Source of the DNA: G963665815 sp942492065
GTDB lineage: Bacteria; Cloacimonadota; Cloacimonadia; Cloacimonadales; JAIOQZ01
DNA length: 64,000 bases
Assembly (NCBI GenBank): GCA_942492065.1
Contig: CALODV010000008.1
Location: 744,001-808,000 of the forward strand
Direction of reading: 5' to 3'
Position 1 is the first letter of the stretch; each line of letters starts with the position of its first letter. Below, in pieces: positions 37,648-46,656 of the stretch. Both the position numbers and the translations under genes were made by a program. Below the pieces are notes generated by a model, which saw nothing but the letters and a program-made list of their open reading frames with translations, ran no database searches and was not told where the DNA came from.

Positions 37648-38220
37648 ATGAGCAGAAAACATTCTGTTGTTTTAATTTTACTGATTATATCAATTACACT
37701 TGGTGCAGTGGATACGTATATACAGGAAGCTTACAGAAAAATGTACAAAAATGACTATTCCGGAGCACTGGAACAGGTGGAAAAAGCATTGAAAAAAGAA
37801 CCGCTTAACATAGAAGTACTGGAACTGAAGGCCTATGTGTTTTTCCAGATGGAAAAGTATGACAATGCCCTTATCTGGGTTGAACAGGCAATAGCTCAGG
37901 ATTCCACCAAAATCTCTGCTGCCATGCTTAAAGGCTCAATATACGATCTGCAGAACAAGAACAAGAAGGCTATAGCTGTCTACGATAAAATCCTTGCCAT
38001 GAATTTTGATAATGATACTGTCTGGGAAATGAAGGCTGTTTCTCTTGAAGGTATGGAAAAATACGAGGAAGCAATAAAGAGTATAGACAAAGCCATTCAG
38101 TTCAATCCGGAAAAACCGGAATATCTGTACACTAAAGCCAGAATCATGGAGAAAACCGGCAAAAAAGCCGAAGCCAGAAAGCTGCGCGAGGAAGCTAAGA
38201 AGATCGAGAGAAGGATGTAG
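37648..38220 (+). CDS. Exported TPR-repeat protein
   Basis: 190 residues: signal peptide (MSRKHSVVLILLIISITLGA) and about four tetratricopeptide repeats (for example DYSGALEQVEKALKKEPLN; YEEAIKSIDKAIQFNPEKPE). TPR arrays scaffold protein complexes; the partner is unknown. GGACGGACAC precedes the ATG, a weak ribosome site. It ends 12 bp before the channel gene, with AGGAGGAGG between, and is probably cotranscribed. Confidence 0.85.
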   Translation: MSRKHSVVLILLIISITLGAVDTYIQEAYRKMYKNDYSGALEQVEKALKKEPLNIEVLELKAYVFFQMEKYDNALIWVEQAIAQDSTKISAAMLKGSIYDLQNKNKKAIAVYDKILAMNFDNDTVWEMKAVSLEGMEKYEEAIKSIDKAIQFNPEKPEYLYTKARIMEKTGKKAEARKLREEAKKIERRM

Positions 38221-38232
38221 GAGGAGGATTTA

Positions 38233-40068
38233 ATGGGTGAGGTAAAAAATACTGATTTTGTGAAATTCATTGAATTTAATGCAGACAAAACAAAAGCTGT
38301 TGTTGAAGTTGATGGAGAGCGTAGAGAACTTGAATATAAAACTGGAGAGGAGATTTATGAACTAAATTACCAAGCTTTTTTAATAAATGAGAAAATGAGA
38401 GAAATGGAATCACTTGAACTGAACAATCATTATATTGATGATTTTTCGATTGAGGAGATGGTCAAGTACTATACGTATAAACTTGATCGAACAGAAATTG
38501 ATGAAGATACCTTTAAGGCTTTATTGGCTTGTATCTACATTGAAGATTTTGCGAGCTGCATTTTTAATCTTGAACTTCTTAATTTTAGAGGAGTGAAATT
38601 TGTTTCACCTTATTTATTATTTAATAGTGTAATATTTTGCTGTGAAGAGCTTTTATTCGATGGATGCCAATTTTTAAATACTATTAATAATTCTCAATAT
38701 ATTATCAATTTCTCAAATGTCAAACTATTATGTAACTTTAGTATGAATTACTCAAGAGATATTTCAAAAAATATTGATGGCATTGAGTTAATATTCAGGG
38801 ATATTATTGTTGATAATCATGATTTTAGGATTTGCTACATGAACTATACTAACTCTAGGATTTTATTCTACAATGTCGATTTTTATGAATGTGATGTTGA
38901 TATTAATTACAACTCTTTTATTAATTGCGATTTCGATATTATTAGTCTTAGTTTAGATTCATGTTTAAAAGCAAACTTCAATAATAATTTTTTCTTAGAT
39001 TCAAGACAATATATTGAGAATTTAGAAATAAATAAAAGTGAACTTGTTACCTTTAAAGGAAGCAAATTCTCAAATAAATTAGATTTAACAAGATCCAAAA
39101 TCAATGCAACTACGATTAACTTTGTAGAAACAGAATTTAAAGAAGGAGTTGATTTTACTAATTGCAACTTGGATGCAGAAACTATTGATTTCACATGTAC
39201 CGATTTTGGATCAGGAGAAATTAGTTTTAAAGGAGTAAATTTCTTTAATTCTTTGGTGAATTTTACTTATTCGAATATTGAGAATTGCAATCTTAGCTTT
39301 TATGAATCTACTAGTAGGATCAAGTTGCTTTTTGATAAATCAGACTTCAAGAATAATAAAATTGACTTTGAGAAATCAATTATGAGGAGTATCGTGTTTC
39401 AGAATTGCGAAATCGGTTCTATTGATTTAAGAGCCCAAGAAGTAAATAATCTTTCACTTAAAAATGTAACAATTGTTGGACAATTAAAATTTCCTAAGTT
39501 CCCAATTGAAAAACTCAGCCTATCTGAAGTGTTTAATACAGGAAAAATTTTCTGTAAATGGACAGTCAATGAATTGAAACAAGCTGTAGTGAAGGGTAAT
39601 GATTCATATGAGAATCGGCAAAAAGCATTTCATATACTGAAAGAAAATTTTCATAGTATTGGAAGATATAACGATGAAGATAGAGCATATATAGAATTCA
39701 AGAAAAATGAAAGAAAAAGAAATTTCAAAAAAAAGAAATATATACATAGAGTTTTAAGTTTCCCTATTTATACTTTAAGAAATTTTATTTTTGAAGACAT
39801 AAGTTTATATGGAACTTCACCTTTTAGAGTTCTCATAACTATGATTGCAACGATTTTCTTTTTTGCGTTTATTTTCATCTTTGTTTCTAAAGATTTTGGA
39901 TTTTTAGACAGTGTTTATTTCAGTATGATAACTTTTCTAACTATTGGTTATGGAGACTTAAAACCTGAATCTGGTTGTATGAAAATATTAGCAGGTGTTG
40001 AAGGTTTCATTGGTCTATTTCTAATAGCATATTTCACAATAGCTTTTTCCAGAAAAGTATTAAGGTAA
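38233..40068 (+). CDS. Pentapeptide-repeat-like protein fused to a two-TM potassium channel
   Basis: 611 residues. Residues about 110-440 contain many degenerate pentapeptide-type repeats (FRGVKFVS, LLFDGCQFL, FTNCNLD, FKGVNFFNS, LSFYESTS). Then a charged helical linker (about 460-515) and a C-terminal pore module: TM1 (about 536-554), a K+ selectivity filter TIGYGD (570-575) and TM2. There is no signal peptide, so the repeat domain should be cytoplasmic. It is noticeably more AT-rich and Asn/Ile-rich than its neighbours, hinting at acquisition by transfer. AGGAGGAGG precedes the ATG. Confidence 0.85.
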   Translation: MGEVKNTDFVKFIEFNADKTKAVVEVDGERRELEYKTGEEIYELNYQAFLINEKMREMESLELNNHYIDDFSIEEMVKYYTYKLDRTEIDEDTFKALLACIYIEDFASCIFNLELLNFRGVKFVSPYLLFNSVIFCCEELLFDGCQFLNTINNSQYIINFSNVKLLCNFSMNYSRDISKNIDGIELIFRDIIVDNHDFRICYMNYTNSRILFYNVDFYECDVDINYNSFINCDFDIISLSLDSCLKANFNNNFFLDSRQYIENLEINKSELVTFKGSKFSNKLDLTRSKINATTINFVETEFKEGVDFTNCNLDAETIDFTCTDFGSGEISFKGVNFFNSLVNFTYSNIENCNLSFYESTSRIKLLFDKSDFKNNKIDFEKSIMRSIVFQNCEIGSIDLRAQEVNNLSLKNVTIVGQLKFPKFPIEKLSLSEVFNTGKIFCKWTVNELKQAVVKGNDSYENRQKAFHILKENFHSIGRYNDEDRAYIEFKKNERKRNFKKKKYIHRVLSFPIYTLRNFIFEDISLYGTSPFRVLITMIATIFFFAFIFIFVSKDFGFLDSVYFSMITFLTIGYGDLKPESGCMKILAGVEGFIGLFLIAYFTIAFSRKVLR

Positions 40069-40116
40069 ATTAGTGCTGAAAAAGTATAACATAAAACGAC
40101 CCAATAGGACATAACT

Positions 40117-40860
40117 ATGCCCAAATCCATCTCAAATAACTTACTAACCTCCATGGCAGCCACAGAATACACCATGTTCGATCATCCTGAGTACACGGTG
40201 AACACGGAATACGGCAGGTTTGTTCATATTCCGCAGTTCCCGGAAAGGAACGACGCTCATCAGATATTCAATTGCAGTTTGAGGAGCAAAGATATTGACG
40301 ATTTTATTCGATATGCAGATAAGCTTTTTAAAGAAAATGAATTGGATTACATTAAATTTACAGGTCATTGTCAGGAAACATATCAGAGACTTATTGATGC
40401 AGGATATAGCCCTGCACGTGAATGGATGATGCTTAAGGTTAACTCATCCTGCAAAAAAAGCAATCCAGATCTCAGAATTGAGGTTGTAGAACCTGACTCA
40501 GAGCGAGAGCTGGAGCTAGACAAAGCTTGTCCGGAACTAAAAAGATGCAGCTATTACAAGTTCTCGGATTCCCATCTTGAGGGAAAGCTTGTGTATGCGT
40601 ACTTAAATAACAAATTAGCAGGATCAACCGGCTGGTACTTCGCAGGTGATTATGCCAGATTCCGCTTTGTGCAGACCTTGCCTGAATTCCGCAGACAGGG
40701 CGTTGCTACAACAATGATTCATCATATACAGAACCACCCGGATGTTAAAGCTAAGAAAGGTCTGGTGATTTTCTGTGACGATGCAGAGACTATCAAGCTT
40801 TACGAAAGTTTGGGATTTGTTAAGCAGGGGTTCATCTGGTCGGTGAGGTGGGAGATTTGA
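40117..40860 (+). CDS. GNAT-family N-acetyltransferase
   Basis: 247 residues. The acetyl-CoA-binding motif is LPEFRRQGVATTMIHHI, with the C-terminal KLYESLGFVKQGF typical of the fold. The N-terminal half is divergent, suggesting a two-domain GNAT with one active half. AGGACA lies upstream of the ATG. Substrate unknown. Its codon use is closer to the core genes than that of the channel gene before it. Confidence 0.85.
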   Translation: MPKSISNNLLTSMAATEYTMFDHPEYTVNTEYGRFVHIPQFPERNDAHQIFNCSLRSKDIDDFIRYADKLFKENELDYIKFTGHCQETYQRLIDAGYSPAREWMMLKVNSSCKKSNPDLRIEVVEPDSERELELDKACPELKRCSYYKFSDSHLEGKLVYAYLNNKLAGSTGWYFAGDYARFRFVQTLPEFRRQGVATTMIHHIQNHPDVKAKKGLVIFCDDAETIKLYESLGFVKQGFIWSVRWEI

Positions 40861-41410
40861 ATAGGTTTACAGGTATTGGTGAATAAATTAGTAGGCTCAA
40901 AACTCACGCATTTCTTTTTGGAAAACTTTAATATACAAGCTACCTGACAGATCGTGTAAAAACGCAAGTTATATTATAGCTAATAGTAGTTTATGTCGCA
41001 GATTATCCCGATTATTCGGGAATCAATAAACTTAACCTATTGAAAAAGATAGAAATATAAGCTCCCTGAGGGAGTCGAAGGGGATCAGTTTTAAGGGAAT
41101 AAAATGACAAAAAATTACTTTTTACACACACTGTATGCAGAATCAATAACATTGTAAGATTTGTTATCCATATTTACAGAAACTTCATTAAAACCGTGTA
41201 TCAGTAAGTTCAATATCAAAGTTATTATCGAGAACTCAAGTCATTCCGATAAATCGTAACAACTCGAGATCTGAATATTTTAGAGCGAGTTTATACCGAT
41301 CTTGTATCGGGATAGACTTGCTATTTCTTTTATGTTTTTTCTTATTCATGAATTATCTGTAAATCTAAAAATATTATGGATAAATCGTAACAACTCAAGT
41401 TCGTCTGTTC
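40861..41410. other. Intergenic with several short repeats and hairpins
   Basis: 550 bp without a gene. It holds hairpins TCCCGA-TTAT-TCGGGA (about 41006) and ACCGAT-CTTGT-ATCGG (about 41297), a GTCGAA-type repeat GCTCCCTGAGGGAGTCGAAG (about 41062), and an 18-bp direct repeat listed separately. It may have accumulated dispersed repeats. Confidence 0.55.
41248..41396. repeat. 18-bp direct repeat pair
   Basis: GATAAATCGTAACAACTC occurs at 41248-41265 and again at 41379-41396, 131 bp apart, each followed by (G/A)AG. The second copy lies just beyond the stop of the leftward GNAT gene. Function unknown; could be remnants of a mobile or recombination site. Confidence 0.75.
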
Positions 41411-41893
41411 TTATCTCATCCTCTTTTCCATATTATAAGATTCTTCTTCAGGGTCGCCCGGATTTGAGATACTGACAATATGGAATCCGCATTTATTAAC
41501 ATAGAAGTTATGGTTGCGCTTGGAGAATCCAGGTGTTTCCGTTTTCCACATAATTGTTTCAGGATACATATTTTCAATCATCTTCCATACATGTAAGCCA
41601 ATACCTTTGTCCTGCAGGTTAACATCGAGATACAAACAACCCAGCATGTTAATGTTGTCAGGGCGAATCCAGAGGATAACTGCACCGATTGCTTTGTCGT
41701 TCTGTTCAATAACATAAGCTGTACTGTGTGGGTGTAAAGCCCATTTTCTGAGAAAGTCACCATTGTCGTAGCCGGGAGGTCCACCCTCGGGCTTGTTCAG
41801 GTGTCGTCTGGAATCCTCGTCAAAAGAACGTTTCATTATTGCTGTGAGTTCTTCTATATCGTCTTCCGTAAAAGGTCTGAATTTAATATCCAT
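41411..41893 (-). CDS. GNAT-family N-acetyltransferase
   Basis: 160 residues, single GNAT domain: opening FRPFTEDDIEELTAIM, acetyl-CoA motif LQDKGIGLHVWKMI and terminal FYVNKCGFHIV. CAGGAG precedes the ATG. It is oriented against the other GNAT and divergent from tilS. Substrate unknown. Confidence 0.88.
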   Translation of the reverse strand: MDIKFRPFTEDDIEELTAIMKRSFDEDSRRHLNKPEGGPPGYDNGDFLRKWALHPHSTAYVIEQNDKAIGAVILWIRPDNINMLGCLYLDVNLQDKGIGLHVWKMIENMYPETIMWKTETPGFSKRNHNFYVNKCGFHIVSISNPGDPEEESYNMEKRMR

Positions 41894-42050
41894 AATTATC
41901 TCCTGATCAAGAAAAGCAGCAGCAGCGAATTTATTGTCAATTTATTTGTAAGTCAGATCATATTGCTTATGTCCTGCATTGCAATTAACCCTGAATGAAA
42001 GGAGAGAAATGAAAGAAAAGTATGCATATATTGACAAAAGACATTTTTAT

Positions 42051-42079
42051 TTGACATTTATAAACTACTTCTAAATAGT
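42051..42079 (+). promoter_or_regulatory. Possible promoter of the tilS-hslU operon
   Basis: TTGACA at 42051-42056, a 17-base spacer and AATAGT (4 of 6 to TATAAT) at 42074-42079, thirty bases before tilS. A second TTGACA lies at 42031. Confidence 0.35.
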
Positions 42080-42108
42080 GTAGTGGAATAAAAATAACAG
42101 GAAGTATC

Positions 42109-43533
42109 ATGCAGTTTGTAGAACAATTCCTTGCCAGATTCGAGTCTTTTCTGCTCGAAAACAATCTGATACACCAGCGTGACAAGCTTATTGTCGGCTT
42201 TTCCGGAGGTCCGGACTCCACTGCGTTAATTGAAGCTCTTCGTCTACTTAGACCAAAATATAAGCTCTTCCTCCTTGCCGTGCATATCAACTACGGTTTG
42301 AGAGGGGAAGACTCTGACAACGATGAAAAGTTTGTGAAAGACTACTGTTTTAAAAATGCGGTGAATATTGTTGTTAAAAAAGCAAAGATTACTGATAAGG
42401 CTAATCTGGAGAACACTGCCAGAAAAATCAGGTTTGAACAGTTTAACAGACTTCTCAAGGTGTATAAAATAAACAGGATTGCACTGGGGCACACCAAGGA
42501 TGATCAGGCTGAGACATTGCTTCTGCGCATGGGACGCGGTTCTGCCATCTCCGGCATGAAAGGAATTGAAGTCAAAAGCGGTAACGTGATTCATCCGCTC
42601 CTGATATTCACTAAAAAGGAAATTAAGCGTTTTCTAGCAGAACTGAATCAGGAGTATTGCACAGATCAGTCTAATTTCAAGAATGACTTCGATCGTAACA
42701 AAGTTCGCAATGTTCTGCTTCCCTGTATGGAAGAAAACCTGTCACATAAGATTGTGGACAAGCTCTACGATATGAGTCTTATCTTTCAGGATGCTGATGA
42801 GATTTTCCGAGAAATGACAAACTCCAGACTGCACAGACTTACAGATGATTCTGAAGAGGAGTTTCATTCTCTGGATCTGCGTGATCTGCTCAAGCAGAAA
42901 CGTCTTATCCGCTTTTATATATACCGTCAGTTATACTGCGAGTTCACAGGTCATGAAAACGATTTCTATACATCTCATTACGAGGCTATAGAGGAGGTCA
43001 TTCATTCTAAAGGCTGTAAAGAGCTTAATCTGCCTTCTGATGTTATTGTAAGAAAAGACTATAAGAATCTGATCTTCACAACCAAAGAGAAAATAGAAGA
43101 GTATGAGCCTCAGGAACGGATAATAGATTCTGTGCGAAATCGTTTCACCTTCGAGAATTACAGAGTATCCATGAAGAAATTCAGGGTAATGCCGAAGAAG
43201 AAGAACCAGTTTGAAGATAAGAATACAGCTTACTTCGATTATGACAAATTGGAGCTGCCCCTAATGTTTCGGCACAGGGTTCCCGGGGATAAATTCATAC
43301 CGTTCGGCATGAAGCACCATAAGAAATTAAAGGATTTTTTCATTGACGAAAAAGTGTCAAAATTCGACAGAGATAAGGTTATAGTTTTAACTGATAATAA
43401 TAATATCATCTGGATTTGTGGGAAACGAATTGACAACAGAGTTGTTATTACTGATGAGACCAAAAATATCCTGATGATAAAACTTGAAAAAATCATCTCA
43501 GGCAGACCACGTTCAGCCGAAAGGAAAAAGTAA
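42109..43533 (+). CDS. tilS: tRNA(Ile)-lysidine synthase
   Basis: 474 residues. It uses ATP to attach lysine to C34 of the CAU-anticodon tRNA-Ile. The PP-loop is SGGPDS (residues 32-37) in LIVGFSGGPDSTAL; the C-terminal TilS domain follows (LMFRHRVPGDKFIPFGMKHH). CAGGAAG lies upstream. It is the first gene of a five-gene run with hpt, ftsH, hslV and hslU; tilS-hpt-ftsH is a widely conserved order. Confidence 0.97.
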   Translation: MQFVEQFLARFESFLLENNLIHQRDKLIVGFSGGPDSTALIEALRLLRPKYKLFLLAVHINYGLRGEDSDNDEKFVKDYCFKNAVNIVVKKAKITDKANLENTARKIRFEQFNRLLKVYKINRIALGHTKDDQAETLLLRMGRGSAISGMKGIEVKSGNVIHPLLIFTKKEIKRFLAELNQEYCTDQSNFKNDFDRNKVRNVLLPCMEENLSHKIVDKLYDMSLIFQDADEIFREMTNSRLHRLTDDSEEEFHSLDLRDLLKQKRLIRFYIYRQLYCEFTGHENDFYTSHYEAIEEVIHSKGCKELNLPSDVIVRKDYKNLIFTTKEKIEEYEPQERIIDSVRNRFTFENYRVSMKKFRVMPKKKNQFEDKNTAYFDYDKLELPLMFRHRVPGDKFIPFGMKHHKKLKDFFIDEKVSKFDRDKVIVLTDNNNIIWICGKRIDNRVVITDETKNILMIKLEKIISGRPRSAERKK

Positions 43534-43542
43534 GAGGATACA

Positions 43543-44079
43543 ATGCATAAAGATATAGAAAAAATTCTACTTTCTAAAGAAGAGCTTCAGACAAAAATTA
43601 GCGAATTAGGTAAGAAAATAGCTGAAGATTATAAAGACACAAATCCGGTAGTAATCTGCATTCTGAGAGGATCCGCAATATTTACGGCTGACCTTGTACG
43701 AGCAATCGATGCACCGGTTGAAATGGATTTCATGAGTATTTCCAGTTATGGAGCCAGTACTCAGTCTTCCGGAGTTGTAAAAATCAGAAAAGACATTGAT
43801 ACTGACATCACAAACCGTCATGTTATTATTGTTGAGGATATTGTGGACAGTGGACTTACTTTGAAGTATCTTCTTAAATATCTGGCGAAACATAAACCTG
43901 CTTCACTCAAAGCATGTGTCTTACTGGATAAACCTGAAGCACATAAGGCTGATCTTCATCTGGAATATGTCGGTTTTGAAGTCGGAAATGAATTTGTTGT
44001 CGGGTATGGGTTAGATTTTGCGGAAAAATACAGAAATCTGCCTTACATCGGAATCCTTAAGGAGGAAGTTTATAAATGA
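43543..44079 (+). CDS. hpt: Hypoxanthine phosphoribosyltransferase
   Basis: 178 residues. Purine salvage enzyme making IMP/GMP from PRPP. The PRPP motif is HVIIVEDIVDSGLTL; the N-terminal ICILRGSAIFTADLVRAI and DFMSISSYG loops match the family. AGAGGA precedes the ATG. Its stop overlaps the ftsH start (ATGA), so the two are coupled. Confidence 0.96.
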   Translation: MHKDIEKILLSKEELQTKISELGKKIAEDYKDTNPVVICILRGSAIFTADLVRAIDAPVEMDFMSISSYGASTQSSGVVKIRKDIDTDITNRHVIIVEDIVDSGLTLKYLLKYLAKHKPASLKACVLLDKPEAHKADLHLEYVGFEVGNEFVVGYGLDFAEKYRNLPYIGILKEEVYK

Positions 44080-46097
44080 TGCAGAATAGAAACGATAATA
44101 ATCGTAACAATAATAATAAACCGGGTGGAATGCCGCCTAACAGACCTAAAAAGATGCAGACAGTCACCATGTGGATTGTCATTGCACTTATTATGGCTGC
44201 CCTCTGGAATATTCAGCCGATGATCCGTAAGAGTCAGATAAAAGAAGTAACATATTCAACTTTCATGTCCATGGCAAAGAGCGGCAGTATCATGGAAGCC
44301 CAGTTTGTAGACAGAGATGTTGAATATATAGATGGCGATAGCCAGAAATATCATACACTTCTCCCTATGTATCCCGATCCTGATTTCATGAAAGAACTTA
44401 CATCCGCAGGAATCAACGTTTCTTCCAAGAAACCTTCCAAGATGTTTGCTTTCCTGATGAACATTCTGCCATTCCTGTTAATTATCGGGTTCTGGCTGTT
44501 TATGATGAGATCAATGCAGGGTGGTGGCAGAAAAGCTTTCAGTTTTGGCAAAAGCAAAGCTAAACTCTTCATTGGCGGTAAAACCAATATTACTTTTAAA
44601 GATGTTGCCGGTGTAAAAGAAGCTAAAGAAGAACTTGAGGAAATCGTGGAATTCCTTAAATCTCCTTCCAAATTCCAGAAGCTTGGTGGAAGAATCCCTC
44701 GCGGTGTTCTCCTTCTCGGTAGACCGGGAACTGGTAAAACCCTACTTGCCAAGGCAGTAGCAGGAGAAGCCAAAGTGCCTTTCTTCAGTATCAGTGGATC
44801 TGATTTTGTGGAAATGTTCGTTGGTGTCGGTGCATCCAGAGTAAGAGACCTTTTCGAAAACGCAAAGAAAAACTCACCTTGTATAGCCTTTATCGATGAG
44901 ATTGATGCTGTAGGTCGTCACAGAGGCAGCGGTCTCGGTGGTGGTCACGATGAAAGAGAACAGACCCTCAACCAGTTACTCGTTGAGATGGACGGTTTTG
45001 AAGCAAATGATTCAGTGATAATTATTGCTGCCACAAACAGACCTGACGTGCTTGACCCGGCTTTACTTCGTCCGGGACGTTTTGACAGACAGGTTGTGGT
45101 TGATCTGCCGGATATTAAAGGTCGTGAAGCAATTCTTAAAGTACACGTCAAAAAGCTTCCGCTTGCTGATTCAGTTAATCTTTCGATTGTTGCCAGAGGA
45201 ACTTCCGGATTCAGCGGGGCAGACCTGGCTAATCTTGTAAACGAAGCTGCACTTCTCGCCGCACGTAAGAACAAGAAAAGAATCGAGATGGATGACTTTG
45301 AAGAAGCTAAAGACAAGCAGGTCCTTGGTAAGGCAAGAAAATCTAAAGTAATTTCCGAAGAGGAAAAGAAAAATACAGCTTATCATGAAGTTGGGCACGT
45401 CCTCACCTCCGTATTCTTGGATAAAGTTGAACCGGTGCATAAAGTATCGATCATACCTCGTGGATTTACCGGTGGAGCTACTCACTACCTGCAGACAGAT
45501 AAATCCAGCTATTCCAGAAGCTATCTGGAGCAAAAACTAGTTTCCCTGCTGGGTGGACGCTGTGCGGAAGAGATTATCTTTAACGAACTGACAACCGGTG
45601 CAGGAAACGATATTCAGAGAGCAACTGATATTGTAACCAAAATGGTCTGTCACTGGGGGATGAGCAGGAAGATAGGTCCTATGAAAGTCGGTAAGGAAAA
45701 CGAGCAGGTCTTCCTTGGTAAAGAGCTAACGCAAAGTGATTATCATTCTGAGAAAACTGCTGAGATTATTGACCAGGAGATCAGGGATATTATTCATGAA
45801 GCACATGAGAAAGCTATGGCTATCTTGACAGAACATAAGGAATTGCTTGAAGTACTGTCCATGGAGCTCTATGAAAAGGAGACAATGGGAGCTACCGAAA
45901 TTTTTGATACTGTGATGAAGCATGTTGATGACAATATGAAGGAATTTATTGAGAAGCGCAGAGCAATCGCTCTGGAAATGGTTCTCAGTTCCGAAATGCA
46001 TGATGAGGATATCGAAGCAGCTGCAGAAGAAACTGAAGAAGCTGACAAAACTGAGAATATAGAAGTAAATGAAACTGATGATTCGAAAGAGTCTTAG
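44076..46097 (+). CDS. ftsH: ATP-dependent zinc metalloprotease FtsH
   Basis: 673 residues. Membrane-anchored AAA+ protease: Asn-rich cytoplasmic start, TM1 (about 29-46), periplasmic domain, TM2 (about 126-146), AAA module with Walker A GRPGTGKT (about 214-221), Walker B IAFIDEIDAVG, SRH NRPDVLDPALLRPGRFD, and the zinc site HEVGH (about 437-441). Two residues differ from the usual consensus (GPPGTGKT, HEAGH), both outside catalytic positions. The acidic tail (EAAAEETEEADKTENIEV) is probably disordered. Start ATG 44076 or 44079 follows GGAGG; it overlaps hpt. Confidence 0.97.
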   Translation: MMQNRNDNNRNNNNKPGGMPPNRPKKMQTVTMWIVIALIMAALWNIQPMIRKSQIKEVTYSTFMSMAKSGSIMEAQFVDRDVEYIDGDSQKYHTLLPMYPDPDFMKELTSAGINVSSKKPSKMFAFLMNILPFLLIIGFWLFMMRSMQGGGRKAFSFGKSKAKLFIGGKTNITFKDVAGVKEAKEELEEIVEFLKSPSKFQKLGGRIPRGVLLLGRPGTGKTLLAKAVAGEAKVPFFSISGSDFVEMFVGVGASRVRDLFENAKKNSPCIAFIDEIDAVGRHRGSGLGGGHDEREQTLNQLLVEMDGFEANDSVIIIAATNRPDVLDPALLRPGRFDRQVVVDLPDIKGREAILKVHVKKLPLADSVNLSIVARGTSGFSGADLANLVNEAALLAARKNKKRIEMDDFEEAKDKQVLGKARKSKVISEEEKKNTAYHEVGHVLTSVFLDKVEPVHKVSIIPRGFTGGATHYLQTDKSSYSRSYLEQKLVSLLGGRCAEEIIFNELTTGAGNDIQRATDIVTKMVCHWGMSRKIGPMKVGKENEQVFLGKELTQSDYHSEKTAEIIDQEIRDIIHEAHEKAMAILTEHKELLEVLSMELYEKETMGATEIFDTVMKHVDDNMKEFIEKRRAIALEMVLSSEMHDEDIEAAAEETEEADKTENIEVNETDDSKES

Positions 46098-46121
46098 TTT
46101 TAGATAGATTATGGAGTAAAA

Positions 46122-46655
46122 ATGGATATCAGAGGAACTACAATACTTGGTATTATTAAAGACGGAAAAGCGGTTATTGGTGGAGACGGACAGGTTACAT
46201 TCGGACATACGATACTGAAATCTAATGCGGTGAAGATCAGGAAACTGTATTATGACAGAATTATCGCCGGGTTTGCCGGTGCGACAGCCGATGCATTTAC
46301 GCTTTTCGAAAAATTTGACATTAAACTGAAAGAATATAAAGGCAATTTAAGGAAATCCGCAGTTGAGCTGGCTAAAGACTGGCGTTCAGATAAGATTCTT
46401 AGAAGACTGGAAGCTATGATTATTGTGGCAGACAAAGAGACCATCCTCATCCTTACCGGTAACGGTGATGTAGTAGAACCAAACGATGGTATTGCTGCAA
46501 TAGGTTCCGGCGGATCATATGCTCTGGCTTCCGCTAAAGCTCTTACAATGAAAACTCCTGATCTGGACTTGAAAGAGATTGTGAAAACCTCTCTCGATAT
46601 CGCTTCGGAGATTTGCATTTACACAAACAATAATCTGGTAATTGAGGAAATTTAG
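46122..46655 (+). CDS. hslV: ATP-dependent protease subunit HslV
   Basis: 177 residues. Proteasome-like peptidase of the HslUV (ClpQY) complex. The short propeptide MDIRG precedes the catalytic N-terminal Thr6 (GTTILGI), implying removal of five residues. Family motifs VIGGDGQVTFG and AAIGSGGSYALASAKAL are present. GGAG lies upstream of the ATG. One base separates its stop from the hslU ATG. Confidence 0.97.
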   Translation: MDIRGTTILGIIKDGKAVIGGDGQVTFGHTILKSNAVKIRKLYYDRIIAGFAGATADAFTLFEKFDIKLKEYKGNLRKSAVELAKDWRSDKILRRLEAMIIVADKETILILTGNGDVVEPNDGIAAIGSGGSYALASAKALTMKTPDLDLKEIVKTSLDIASEICIYTNNNLVIEEI

Positions 46656-46656
46656 T

